From: CANLBN01 sp050633525
Lineage (GTDB): Bacteria; Pseudomonadota; Gammaproteobacteria; Pseudomonadales; Cellvibrionaceae
Assembly (NCBI GenBank): GCA_050633525.1
Contig: JBOEGR010000020.1
Span: 99,669-163,668, forward strand
DNA length: 64,000 bases
Direction: 5' to 3'
Below are positions 7,346 through 15,552 of this stretch, one piece after another (the first letter of the stretch is position 1; the number at the start of each line of letters is the position of its first letter). A program made the translations under genes and the position numbers. The notes beneath the pieces were generated by a model. It had not been told where the DNA came from. It saw nothing but the letters and a program-made list of their open reading frames with translations, and searched no databases.

Positions 7346-7371
7346 TTGACATCGGCTATGGACAGTGTCAA
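7346..7371. promoter_or_regulatory. Back-to-back promoter elements for intI and the cassettes (predicted)
   Basis: A TTGACA at 7346-7351 faces intI, and an inverted TTGACA at 7366-7371 faces the cassettes, with CAAGAT 17 bases further on as a weak -10 on the minus strand. The two hexamers form an inverted repeat. The plus-strand -10 is poor. I found no convincing LexA box (CTGT-N8-ACAG) here. AAAAGGAG before the intI ATG is a good ribosome-binding site. Confidence 0.4.
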
Positions 7372-7386
7372 TCAAAAGGAGTTGAT

Positions 7387-8364
7387 ATGTATAAATCACC
7401 ATTTCTTAACGCTATTCGCGATTTTATGCTTGCTAAGCATTACAGTAAGCGGACTATTTCTACCTATATTATTTGGATTAAAGCGTATATTCATTTTAAT
7501 GAAAAACGCCATCCTCAGGATATGGGTGAAGCGGAGGTATTGCGCTTTCTTAATCATTTAGCGATTAATCGTAATGTTTCACCCAGTACTCAAAGCACTG
7601 CTTTGAATGCACTCGCCTTTCTTTACAACAAATATTTAAATATGCCTTTGGGTGAGATGGCGGAATTTAAGCGCGCTAGAAGGCAAAGTAAATTACCCGT
7701 TGTTTTAACCTTGCACGAAATAAAAGCCTTATTTTCTAATTTGGAACCGCGTTACAAGTTGCCAGTAGCTTTGCTCTATGGTTCTGGCTTACGGCGTATG
7801 GAGTGCTTGCGATTGCGTGTTGGCGACGTTGATTTCGATTTTAATCAATTGCGGATATGGCAAGGCAAGGGAAATAAGCATCGTTTAACCACCTTAGCAC
7901 CTGAATTGGACTCAGTTCTCAAAAACCAAATTCAGCATGTTCGGCAATTATTAGAATATGATTTATCTAATGAAGAGTATGCAGGTGTATGGCTTCCCAA
8001 TGCATTGGCGCGTAAATATTCTAATGCAAATAAAAGCTTATATTGGCAATATTTATTTCCATCTGATCGTCTAAGTGTTGATCCCGAGTCGGGTTTAATC
8101 CGGCGTCATCATATGGATGAAAGCGCATTAAATAAGGGGATTAAACGTGCGTCAAATAAAGCAGATATAAGTAAGCCTGTCACTTCACATACGCTCAGAC
8201 ATTCTTTTGCGACTCATTTATTACAGTCAGGCGCCGATATCAGAACGGTTCAGCAACAGTTAGGACATAGCGATGTTAAAACCACAGAAATTTATACACA
8301 TGTATTAAAACAAGGTGCGCAGGGTGTTAAAAGCCCTTTAAGTGACTTACTGTCAAAACGGTAA
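7387..8364 (+). CDS. intI: Integron integrase IntI (tyrosine recombinase)
   Basis: The 325-residue protein has an N-terminal SAM-like DNA-binding domain (about 1-95) and a catalytic domain with all tyrosine-recombinase residues: R136 (GSGLRRMECLRLR), K161 (GKGNKHR), H268-x-x-R271 (SHTLRHSFATHLL), H294 (LGHSDVKTT) and the nucleophile Y303 (EIYTHV). An extra segment at about 203-255 (LPNALARKYSNANKSLYWQY onward) corresponds to the IntI-specific insertion that separates integron integrases from XerC/XerD. It is intact, has a good AAAAGGAG Shine-Dalgarno, and is divergent from the cassette array. Family knowledge: it recombines attC with attI to capture and shuffle cassettes. Confidence 0.93.
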   Translation: MYKSPFLNAIRDFMLAKHYSKRTISTYIIWIKAYIHFNEKRHPQDMGEAEVLRFLNHLAINRNVSPSTQSTALNALAFLYNKYLNMPLGEMAEFKRARRQSKLPVVLTLHEIKALFSNLEPRYKLPVALLYGSGLRRMECLRLRVGDVDFDFNQLRIWQGKGNKHRLTTLAPELDSVLKNQIQHVRQLLEYDLSNEEYAGVWLPNALARKYSNANKSLYWQYLFPSDRLSVDPESGLIRRHHMDESALNKGIKRASNKADISKPVTSHTLRHSFATHLLQSGADIRTVQQQLGHSDVKTTEIYTHVLKQGAQGVKSPLSDLLSKR

Positions 8365-8432
8365 CAGTTCGTTACTTATCTTGAGCTAAATCAATATTAT
8401 CGTTCCCCCATCATTTTATACTGATAAAAATA

Positions 8433-9656
8433 ATGCATGGTATCGTGATGACGGCTGAAAAAACTACCTTAAAACGTTCCCTCTCTTTGAGTGCCATGGT
8501 CTTTTATGGTTTGGGTACGATTATTGGTGCGGGCATTTATGTTTTAATCGGTGAGATTGCGGGTTTAGCCGGTGCATGGATGCCGCTTTCTTTTTTAATT
8601 GCCGCATTGATTGCTAGTTTTACCGGTTTATCTTATGCAGAGTTGGTGGGCCGTTATCCACGTAGTGCCGGTGAAGCGGTTTATGTTGATGCCGCATTTC
8701 AGCAGCGATGGTTAACGCAGCTCATTGGTTGGTCGGTTGTGTTTACTGGGCTGGTGTCTGCATCCACTTTGTTAAAAGGTTTTAGTGGTTATTACACGAA
8801 CTTATTGGGTGGTGATGCTGCTCTTATTATTTGCATTGCTGTTTGTTTGATGTGTTTGTTGGCTATCAGCGGTGTGAAGCAGTCAGTCGGTGCGGCTGTT
8901 TTTGTCACGGTATTAGAGTTGTCGGGTTTAGGGCTTGTCGTTTTGGCATCCATTGAAGCGTTGAGTGTCGAGGCCAACTGGCAACGTTGGGAACATAGCT
9001 TGGCAGATGTGTCTTTTAGTGGGGTGGCTGCTGCCGCTTTTCTTGCCTTTTATGCTTTTATTGGCTTTGAAGATATGGTCAACATGGCCGAAGAGGTTAA
9101 AGATGCAGAGCGGGCCCTACCTAGAGCCATTATTATTGCGGTGCTTGTTTCTACGTTTGTGTATATTGTGGTTGCTATTGTTGCGGTTGTGGCTATTCCG
9201 CTAAGCGAGTTAGCGACTAGCCCAGCACCTATGGCCATCATTGTGAGTCAGTCTTCTTGGTTTCCTGTTGTTTTGTTATCGCTTATTAGCGTGGTGGCTA
9301 TTTTGAATGGCGCCATCGTGCAATTGTTAATGGCATCACGCGTTATTTATGGTTTATGTCGGCAGTCGCCGCACTTATATTTTCTGGCGTCCGTAAACGC
9401 TAAAACAAAAACCCCTATCATTGCTACTTTGGTGGTCAGTGTATTTATTATCGTATTTAGTTTGTCTTTGCCTTTGGCGCGCTTGGCTCAAATAACAAGT
9501 GCGATGATTTTAATCATTTTTATATTGGTGAATCTTTCTTTGATCATCATTAAAAAAAGAGAGAAGACGCTGACGTTTGAGGTGCCTTACTGGGTGCCAG
9601 TTTTAGGCTTGTTGACATCTTGCTTATTATTTGGGTTTCAGTTTTTTATTGAATAG
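8433..9656 (+). CDS. APC-superfamily amino-acid permease
   Basis: This 407-residue inner-membrane protein has about 11-12 hydrophobic helices. The APC signature GLGTIIGAGIYVLIG is in helix 1 (about residues 26-40), and FYAFIGFEDMVNMAEEVKD (about 206-224) corresponds to the conserved helix 6 region. It is shorter than many family members (often 450 or more) but appears complete, ending in a hydrophobic helix. An alternative start is ATG 8448 (MTAEKTT); neither start has a clear ribosome-binding site, and TATACT at 8418 could be a -10 element. The substrate is not predictable. It follows intI on the same strand but is probably a chromosomal gene. Confidence 0.8.
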   Translation: MHGIVMTAEKTTLKRSLSLSAMVFYGLGTIIGAGIYVLIGEIAGLAGAWMPLSFLIAALIASFTGLSYAELVGRYPRSAGEAVYVDAAFQQRWLTQLIGWSVVFTGLVSASTLLKGFSGYYTNLLGGDAALIICIAVCLMCLLAISGVKQSVGAAVFVTVLELSGLGLVVLASIEALSVEANWQRWEHSLADVSFSGVAAAAFLAFYAFIGFEDMVNMAEEVKDAERALPRAIIIAVLVSTFVYIVVAIVAVVAIPLSELATSPAPMAIIVSQSSWFPVVLLSLISVVAILNGAIVQLLMASRVIYGLCRQSPHLYFLASVNAKTKTPIIATLVVSVFIIVFSLSLPLARLAQITSAMILIIFILVNLSLIIIKKREKTLTFEVPYWVPVLGLLTSCLLFGFQFFIE

Positions 9657-9699
9657 ACTGCCCTTAGAAACATGGGCTAAAAAGCGGGTAAATCAAACT

Positions 9700-10614
9700 T
9701 TAGCGTCGAATCATTAAATAAATGCCGCCTAACATGATCATACCCGCGATAATAATTAATAAGCTCAGTGTTTCTTGCAAGAATAATAAACCACCGATAG
9801 CCGCAATAACGGGCACAAGTAATTGTGAGCTCGCTGCTTGAGCAGTGGTAATGAGTGGTAGGGCGGCATACCAAATCGCATAACCCAGTCCAGAAGCCAG
9901 TGCGCCGGATGCAATTGCTGCTAATACTCCTGTGGGCGTTATGATTAGGCCGATATCGAAAGAGATAAGCAGTAAAGCGCAAATGGGTATAGCCAATACA
10001 CTTGCGATGATAAAGTTAATGCTTGTATCGTTGAGTGCTTTGTCGCTGTCTTTACCTTTGAGGGTATAAAAAGCCCAAGCAATGCCTGCCACCACCATGA
10101 GTACCAAACCACCTAACGAAGGAGTGCTGACGTAGGGGAGGGTCAGCAATAGAAAGCCGATAATCGTAATGGTAAAACCTAGCCATTCTCGTTTTGTCAG
10201 GCTTTGCCCTTTTATAAAAGCATGGCCTAGCATGCATAGTTGCACAACGCCAAATAAAATGAGCGCGCCTGTCGCAGTATCGAGTGTGATATAAGCAAAA
10301 GAAAAAGTGATTGCGTAAATAAATAGATAAGCCGCATTGACGGCTCTTTTTTTTACGCTAAGGGCTACTGTCTTTAAGCTGACGGCTCTTGCCTTTGGGC
10401 TAAAGGTTTCACTCCCTTTTGTGAAAAGAGTATTTTTATTTTGTCTTGACGTGATGACTAATAACAATGCCAGCATAGCTGCACCTGATATCAAGCGTAT
10501 GAGTGTAAAACTAATAGGGTCAATATTGCTGTCGCCTAAAGCGTAGCGGCACAATATAGAGTTGGCTGCAAAGGCGGTTAATGCACAGGTAACCAAGAAA
10601 AGGGTTTTAGTCAT
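9700..10614 (-). CDS. DMT-superfamily (EamA) transporter
   Basis: The 304-residue protein has ten hydrophobic segments arranged as two EamA halves: the first begins near residue 5, the second near residue 160, around SLGGLVLMVVAGIAWAFYTL. Conserved features are FTLIRLISGA in helix 2 and ATGALILFGVVQ in the first half. It ends with a short basic tail. Family knowledge: exporters of amino acids or small metabolites; the substrate is unknown. It is convergent with the APC permease and has no clear operon partners. Confidence 0.82.
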   Translation of the reverse strand: MTKTLFLVTCALTAFAANSILCRYALGDSNIDPISFTLIRLISGAAMLALLLVITSRQNKNTLFTKGSETFSPKARAVSLKTVALSVKKRAVNAAYLFIYAITFSFAYITLDTATGALILFGVVQLCMLGHAFIKGQSLTKREWLGFTITIIGFLLLTLPYVSTPSLGGLVLMVVAGIAWAFYTLKGKDSDKALNDTSINFIIASVLAIPICALLLISFDIGLIITPTGVLAAIASGALASGLGYAIWYAALPLITTAQAASSQLLVPVIAAIGGLLFLQETLSLLIIIAGMIMLGGIYLMIRR

Positions 10615-10706
10615 AGTGTATGGGGTAGAAATTTTTAGCTGTATTTTTTAGTGCTAGTACTTAACGATAATGTTTTTCGCTTATCTAAAGTAGTTAGTAA
10701 TAGTGT

Positions 10707-11945
10707 TTAAATACAGTCGGATTGATGGTCTATAAATGTTGACAATATTGTATTTAAAAATCGCTGGCCAAGATCTGAAGCTTTTAGCTTATTGTCTGTA
10801 TATTCGAGTAAACCTTTCTGAATAAGTTCATTTAAAGGTTTATTTATTACCGTAAGACTAAGGCCTGTGCGCTCGATAAAGTATTCGCTCGGTACACCGT
10901 CATTTAATCTCAGGGCATTCATTAAAAACTCTAAAGGTAGTTCCGTATTATCAACCAATGTCTCTTTAAATGACGGCGCGCCTTCACTGTTTAAGTAATG
11001 CTCTGGTAAACGTGTCTTTTGTCGCCTAATAATGGCTTGTTTTTTGAGATCAGTCACCTTGCCGTGTGCACCAGCGCCGATACCTATATAGTCACCAAAT
11101 GACCAGTAGTTTACATTGTGTTGCGAGACGGTTTGGTCTCGACAAAAGGCAGATACCTCGTATTGCTTGTATCCGTGTTGTGCTAATAACTGTAAGCCAG
11201 CGTCTTGTATGTCCGCCAAAGTATCATCTGCGGGCAGTGGAGGTGGTTGTCGATAAAAAACAGTATTAGGCTCAATGGTGAGTTGATACCAAGAGAGGTG
11301 AGTGGGCTCTAAGGCAATGGCAGTTTTTAAGTCGTCTAGCGCTTCATCAACAGATTGTTCAGGCAATCCATGCATTAAATCAATATTGATATTATCGAAC
11401 CCCACTTTTTTGGCGGCAGATATGGCTTTGGTCGCTTCTTGGCTACTATGAATTCGCCCTAGTTTGTTTAAGTGCTTTTCTTGAAAGCTTTGCACTCCAA
11501 TGGATAAACGATTGATACCTGCTTGACGATAATCGCTAAATTTTTCTTGTTCGAAGGTGCCGGGGTTGGCTTCTAGTGTGATTTCGATGTCGGGTTCAAA
11601 ACCAATAACTTGTTCGGCATATTCCAGTATGCCGCCAATCGTTTTAGCGGCAACTAAACTAGGTGTGCCTCCACCAAAAAAGATACTACGTAATTTGCGC
11701 CCCTGAGCCCAATGTTTATCCTGTATTAAGTCCTGTTTTAAAGCATTGAGATATTCTGCCTCAGGTGGACTTTTTTGTTGTGAGTTTTCGTGAGAATTAA
11801 AATCGCAATAAGGGCACTTTTTAACACACCAAGGAATATGGATATAAAGAGATAAGGGCGGTAAAACTAATGGCAAAGTAGTCAGTGGCGGGGAGTGAGT
11901 GGTATTAGAAGCAAAAGTGTTGTTTGCATTTTTTTTCTGGCTCAC
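10707..11945 (-). CDS. hemW: Heme chaperone HemW (radical SAM)
   Basis: The 412-residue protein belongs to the HemN/HemW radical-SAM group. The cluster motif CVKKCPYCDF (about residues 39-48) has F after CxxxCxxCD, as in HemW; true coproporphyrinogen oxidases have CGC. Other landmarks are FFGGGTPSL (about 89-97), a SIGVQSFQ motif and a C-terminal HemW-type domain. Family knowledge: HemW binds heme and delivers it to respiratory proteins. The N-terminal ~28 residues, rich in Asn, Thr and Pro, precede the conserved domain and are longer than usual. Its start overlaps the end of rdgB by 4 bases, indicating translational coupling. Confidence 0.9.
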   Translation of the reverse strand: MSQKKNANNTFASNTTHSPPLTTLPLVLPPLSLYIHIPWCVKKCPYCDFNSHENSQQKSPPEAEYLNALKQDLIQDKHWAQGRKLRSIFFGGGTPSLVAAKTIGGILEYAEQVIGFEPDIEITLEANPGTFEQEKFSDYRQAGINRLSIGVQSFQEKHLNKLGRIHSSQEATKAISAAKKVGFDNINIDLMHGLPEQSVDEALDDLKTAIALEPTHLSWYQLTIEPNTVFYRQPPPLPADDTLADIQDAGLQLLAQHGYKQYEVSAFCRDQTVSQHNVNYWSFGDYIGIGAGAHGKVTDLKKQAIIRRQKTRLPEHYLNSEGAPSFKETLVDNTELPLEFLMNALRLNDGVPSEYFIERTGLSLTVINKPLNELIQKGLLEYTDNKLKASDLGQRFLNTILSTFIDHQSDCI

Positions 11946-12568
11946 AGGGTGTACTTTTCTTTTAAGGCTGCAAGTAGCAATTGCAAGGCTTTCCCACGAT
12001 GGCTCAAGCTATTTTTTGTTTCTTTGGATAACTCTGCTGAACTGCATTCGTGTTCCGGCACCCAAAAAAGTGGGTCGTAGCCAAAACCATTCACGCCACG
12101 CTCTTCTTCTAAAATAAATCCTTCCCAGCTTGCTTGGCAAATTAATGGAGTGGGATCGTCTGCATGACGCATAAAAGCGAGAACGCATTGAAAACGTGCA
12201 GTACGCTTTTCTTGTTCTAAGCCAGTTAATTGTTCGAGGACGAGTTGGTTGTGAGCACGATCATTACCGTGTTCTCCTGAGTAGCGAGCGGAGTAAATGC
12301 CAGGGGCGCCTTTTAAGAAGTCGACTTCTAATCCTGAGTCATCCGCTATGGCGGGTAGACTTGTTTCTTTACAGGCATGGCGTGCTTTTATAATAGCGTT
12401 TTCGACAAAACTTAAGCCGTCTTCAATGGCATCCTCTACATCAAACTCTCCTTGAGGAATGATATGAATGTCAGTATCGGCAAACATATCGTTAAATTCG
12501 CGTAGCTTGCCTTTGTTGTTACTCGCAAGCACTATTTTTGAAAAGTCATTTGGTTTTTTACTGTTCAT
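11942..12568 (-). CDS. rdgB: dITP/XTP pyrophosphatase RdgB
   Basis: The 208-residue protein belongs to the HAM1/RdgB family: IVLASNNKGKLREF near the N-terminus binds substrate phosphate, ADDSGLEVDFL carries the catalytic acidic residues, and GVNGFGYDPLFWVPE and LSHRGKAL are signature blocks. It hydrolyses non-canonical purine nucleoside triphosphates (dITP, XTP) to monophosphates, keeping them out of DNA and RNA. It is second to last in the metX-metW-DUF4426-rdgB-hemW series, the same order as in Pseudomonas. Confidence 0.95.
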   Translation of the reverse strand: MNSKKPNDFSKIVLASNNKGKLREFNDMFADTDIHIIPQGEFDVEDAIEDGLSFVENAIIKARHACKETSLPAIADDSGLEVDFLKGAPGIYSARYSGEHGNDRAHNQLVLEQLTGLEQEKRTARFQCVLAFMRHADDPTPLICQASWEGFILEEERGVNGFGYDPLFWVPEHECSSAELSKETKNSLSHRGKALQLLLAALKEKYTL

Positions 12569-12640
12569 ATTTTATTGGGTGTAGCTTTATTACTATAGTT
12601 TTGTGAGTAGGTTTGCTGGTGATGCTATTTTTTATTAGCG

Positions 12641-13099
12641 TTAGTCTTTGTACAATTTCTTGGTAATAGTAAAAGAACCAGTATCGCTATTGTCTAAACT
12701 GGTAGCGGTAATGTCGATGTGTAATATTTCTTCGTTATTAAAACGAATGGGCGCTAAGTAATAAGTCGCTGTTGCTTCTTTGATCTCAATAAATTCTAAG
12801 GGTATTTTTTGTTGCATTAGATTGCGATGTGACCCGGTGATGTTGGCCGCGATACCATTGCCTCCGCTTTTTTTTACAAGCGCAACGTTGACATAAACGC
12901 GATCTTTGGCCCGCACTAAGTTATAGGCTTGAGCAACTTCAGCAGGGATAATCGTGCTATTAAATACATTGTAGTAGATGATATGTTCATCGATTTCATA
13001 AGAGGTATTATTTTGAGCTAGGGTGACTGTGCTAATACTAAAGAGCAAGAGCATGCTCAAAAGCATTTTAATTGGGGCGGTAAAATGGGCAGAGTTCAT
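12641..13099 (-). CDS. DUF4426 periplasmic protein
   Basis: The 152-residue protein has a signal peptide (hydrophobic stretch ending near STVTLAQ, about residue 29) and a single small beta-rich domain (YEIDEHIIYYNVFNSTIIP, AYNLVRAKDRVYVNVALV) typical of DUF4426. The function is unknown. The gene is conserved between metW and rdgB in Pseudomonas-type genomes, as here. It should be periplasmic. Confidence 0.85.
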   Translation of the reverse strand: MNSAHFTAPIKMLLSMLLLFSISTVTLAQNNTSYEIDEHIIYYNVFNSTIIPAEVAQAYNLVRAKDRVYVNVALVKKSGGNGIAANITGSHRNLMQQKIPLEFIEIKEATATYYLAPIRFNNEEILHIDITATSLDNSDTGSFTITKKLYKD

Positions 13100-13135
13100 A
13101 CTGAGTTACGGTCTTGGTTGGGCTCTAACTAGTTG

Positions 13136-13741
13136 TTAGCGCCGAGTTAAGTGATAGATAGCAGTTTCACTAAATAAATTTGGGTGTGCTTGGCCTAGCA
13201 ATTTTCCAACTAATCCACCTGCCACCATATCACGATTGAGGATGGTGATATTTTTTTCACGGCATAAGTTTTCAAAATCTTTTACCGTGCAAAAATGAAT
13301 GTTGGGTGTGTCATACCATTGATAAGGTAGCAAGTCTGATACGGGCATTCTACCGTGCAATGCTAAATGCCAGCGTGCTTTCCAGTGGCCAAAATTAGGA
13401 AAGGTAACGATACATTCTTGGCCAATACGGAGCATTTCGTCCAGTACATGGTCTGGGCGCTGCATGGCTTGTAGTGCTAGCGTCATGACGACGGTGTCGT
13501 AGCTTTTATCATCAAAGTGGCTTAAGCCTGTATTTAAGTCTTGCTCTACGACCGAAATGTTTTTTTGGATGCATTCGGTGATTTTTTCAGCATCATTCTC
13601 AAGCCCAACACCACTGATATTTTTTTGGTCGCGTAGGTGCGCGAGTAATGTGCCGTCACCGCAGCCGAGGTCGAGCACATGGCCACCTTGCTTGATGTAC
13701 GACAGTATCACATCTAAATCGACTCTCATGGCGCCTACCAT
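13136..13741 (-). CDS. metW: Methionine biosynthesis protein MetW
   Basis: The 201-residue class I methyltransferase-fold protein has the SAM-binding motif GGHVLDLGCGDGTLL near residues 19-33. The MetW pattern is clear: VEQDLNTGLSHF, VVMTLALQAM and FPNFGHWKARW. Known association: MetW is found with MetX and is needed for homoserine O-acyl transfer in some proteobacteria. Its ATG overlaps the metX stop by one base (TAATG, base 13741), so the pair is translationally coupled. Confidence 0.93.
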   Translation of the reverse strand: MVGAMRVDLDVILSYIKQGGHVLDLGCGDGTLLAHLRDQKNISGVGLENDAEKITECIQKNISVVEQDLNTGLSHFDDKSYDTVVMTLALQAMQRPDHVLDEMLRIGQECIVTFPNFGHWKARWHLALHGRMPVSDLLPYQWYDTPNIHFCTVKDFENLCREKNITILNRDMVAGGLVGKLLGQAHPNLFSETAIYHLTRR

Positions 13742-14892
13742 TATGTTATGTCTCCGACGATATTTTTCATATACGCAGAAAAAACCTGATGGTAGCGCTC
13801 GCTAGGAATTAAGAAGGCATCATGCCCGTAAGCAGAGTCAATTTCTGCATAACTTACGGATTTTTTTGCATGTAGTAAGGCGCGCACAATCTCCTGTGAG
13901 CGAGCAGGAGAGAAGCGCCAATCGGTTGTAAATGAGATAATCAAAAATTTGCACTGTGCGCGACTAAATGCAGCAACTGCATCATCATTATATTCCCGGG
14001 CTAAATCAAAGTAGTCGAGTGCGCGAGTCATTAGGATATAAGTGTTCGCATCAAAACTGTGTGAAAAATTGGCACCCTGATGACGTAGATAGCTTTCTAT
14101 TTCAAATTCCAATGGTTCATCAATGCCTTGAGCAAAACTGCCAGAGCGTAGTTCGCGACCAAATTTTTTGCCCATGCCATCATCAGAAAGGTAAGTGATA
14201 TGACCAATCATACGTGCAACAGCTAAGCCATCTTTAGGCAAGCTTTGTTCGTCTAAATAACGGCCTTCAAAAAATTGTGGGTCGGCCATAATGGCTTGGC
14301 GAGCAGTTTCATTAAAGGCAATGTTTTGAGCAGTTAATTTCATTGCTGAAGCAATGGCAATGCAATGACCAACACGCTCTGGGTGCTCTAACGCCCAACG
14401 CATCGCCTGCATTCCTCCCAAACTGCCACCAACAACTGCGGCCCACTTATGGATGCCTAATAAATCCGCTAAACGCTTTTGTGTTTCGACCCAATCACGC
14501 ACGCGCAGCGTCGGGAAGTCGGCCCCCCATGCTTGTTTTGTGTCAGGGTTAATGCTGGTGGGGCCGGTTGAACCGTGACAGCCACCTAAATTATTTAAAC
14601 TGACAACAAAAAAGTGATTGGTGTCGATAGCTTTGCCGGGGCCAATATAATGATCCCACCAGCCGGGACGCTTATCGTCTTCAGCATATTTTCCAGCGGC
14701 ATGATGGTGGCCTGACAAAGCATGGCAAATTAATACGGCATTAGAATGATCACTGTTTAGCGTACCGTAAGTTTCGTATGTAATATCGTAAGGCGATAGA
14801 GTGCGCCCACTGGCTAATGCAAGTGGCTCATCAAAAGTATGCGATTGTGCTTGGACGATACCAACACTGTCGGTAGGAAATATATTTTCCAT
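13741..14892 (-). CDS. metX: Homoserine O-acyltransferase MetX
   Basis: The 383-residue alpha/beta-hydrolase protein has the nucleophile Ser157 in VVGGSLGGMQA, the early substrate-binding block LICHALSGHHHAAG (about 55-68), NNLGGCHGSTGPTS (about 100-113) and a C-terminal GHDAFLI carrying the catalytic His. It activates homoserine by acylation, the first committed step of methionine synthesis; whether the donor is acetyl- or succinyl-CoA cannot be told by eye. It is followed immediately by metW. Confidence 0.93.
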   Translation of the reverse strand: MENIFPTDSVGIVQAQSHTFDEPLALASGRTLSPYDITYETYGTLNSDHSNAVLICHALSGHHHAAGKYAEDDKRPGWWDHYIGPGKAIDTNHFFVVSLNNLGGCHGSTGPTSINPDTKQAWGADFPTLRVRDWVETQKRLADLLGIHKWAAVVGGSLGGMQAMRWALEHPERVGHCIAIASAMKLTAQNIAFNETARQAIMADPQFFEGRYLDEQSLPKDGLAVARMIGHITYLSDDGMGKKFGRELRSGSFAQGIDEPLEFEIESYLRHQGANFSHSFDANTYILMTRALDYFDLAREYNDDAVAAFSRAQCKFLIISFTTDWRFSPARSQEIVRALLHAKKSVSYAEIDSAYGHDAFLIPSERYHQVFSAYMKNIVGDIT

Positions 14893-14946
14893 AAATTTTA
14901 CTAGACGAGAATATTAACGAGCGTTAGGTTGTAATTGTTTGTTGTA

Positions 14947-15534
14947 TTAGAGAATTTGTCCCAGAGCCTGACGAATGCCTCTAAAAATTGCTAGGTTGTC
15001 TAGCACAGTCATTACTATCCATAGACCTAAGCCTGCAAAAAAGATAGAAAAGTCCATTCCGCCAAAAGGGGGTATTAACCGTCTAATCGGTCTTAACACA
15101 GGCTCTACAATACTTTGGGCAATTTCTGCCGCAGGGTTTTGAGCGTGCGGTGCTACCCAGCTAACTATCACTATTAGTAAGAAACAAAAGAAATAGAAAT
15201 AGAAAAAGATATTGATTAGTTTAAAAAAAGCACCAACTAGCAATATTGTTATAGGCAGAACCCCACCAGTCAAGATAATTCCGAGAACAAGAACTGCCAA
15301 TAAGCTGATGAGGAATGCCATTACTATACTTGCAAGGTCGATCCCAAAGAGACCCGGAATCATTTTACGAAGAGGGAGTAGCAGGGGGTTTGTTGCTTTG
15401 ACAATAAATTGTGAAATAGGATTATAAAAGTTGGCTTTAACCAGTTGCAGTAAAAACCGTGCGATAGTAATACCAATATATAGTGTGGTAAATATCTTAA
15501 CGATTTGGAAAACAATTAGCAGTAATACATCCAT
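14947..15534 (-). CDS. YggT-family membrane protein (two YggT repeats)
   Basis: The 195-residue inner-membrane protein carries two YggT repeats: NPISQFIVKATNPLLLPLRK (about 38-57) and its counterpart near SIVEPVLRPIRRLIPPFGGM (about 142-161). Each sits between hydrophobic helices. Family knowledge is limited; links with osmotic tolerance and membrane organisation have been reported. It is in the conserved yggS-proC-yggT order, 18 bases downstream of proC, so it is probably co-transcribed. Confidence 0.9.
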   Translation of the reverse strand: MDVLLLIVFQIVKIFTTLYIGITIARFLLQLVKANFYNPISQFIVKATNPLLLPLRKMIPGLFGIDLASIVMAFLISLLAVLVLGIILTGGVLPITILLVGAFFKLINIFFYFYFFCFLLIVIVSWVAPHAQNPAAEIAQSIVEPVLRPIRRLIPPFGGMDFSIFFAGLGLWIVMTVLDNLAIFRGIRQALGQIL

Positions 15535-15552
15535 AACAAATTCTTCAGTCTA

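Larger units (their letters stand above)
3817..8364 (-). mobile_element. Chromosomal integron: intI, attI and six minus-strand gene cassettes
   Basis: An integron integrase gene (7387-8364, plus strand) is divergent from a run of six small minus-strand ORFs, each followed by an attC-like palindrome. The cassette boundaries are supported because the first bases of each cassette (after the G of GTTRRRY) pair with the inverse core that opens its own attC. Cassette 1 starts TTAGCT and its attC opens AGCTAAC. Cassette 2: TTATGA and TCATAAC. Cassette 3: TTAGGC and GCCTAAC. Cassette 4: TTATTG and CAATAAC. Cassette 5: GTCATAA at the junction versus TTATAAC, one mismatch. Cassette 6: GTTAAAC versus ATTTAAC, one mismatch. 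Cassette DNA is visibly AT-rich compared with the flanks. No transposase or resistance gene is seen, so this looks like a sedentary chromosomal integron. Confidence 0.88.

Noticed and set aside
7147..7386. LexA box controlling intI
   Set aside because: No CTGT-N8-ACAG arrangement with acceptable match is present; isolated ACAG and CTGT motifs are not correctly spaced.
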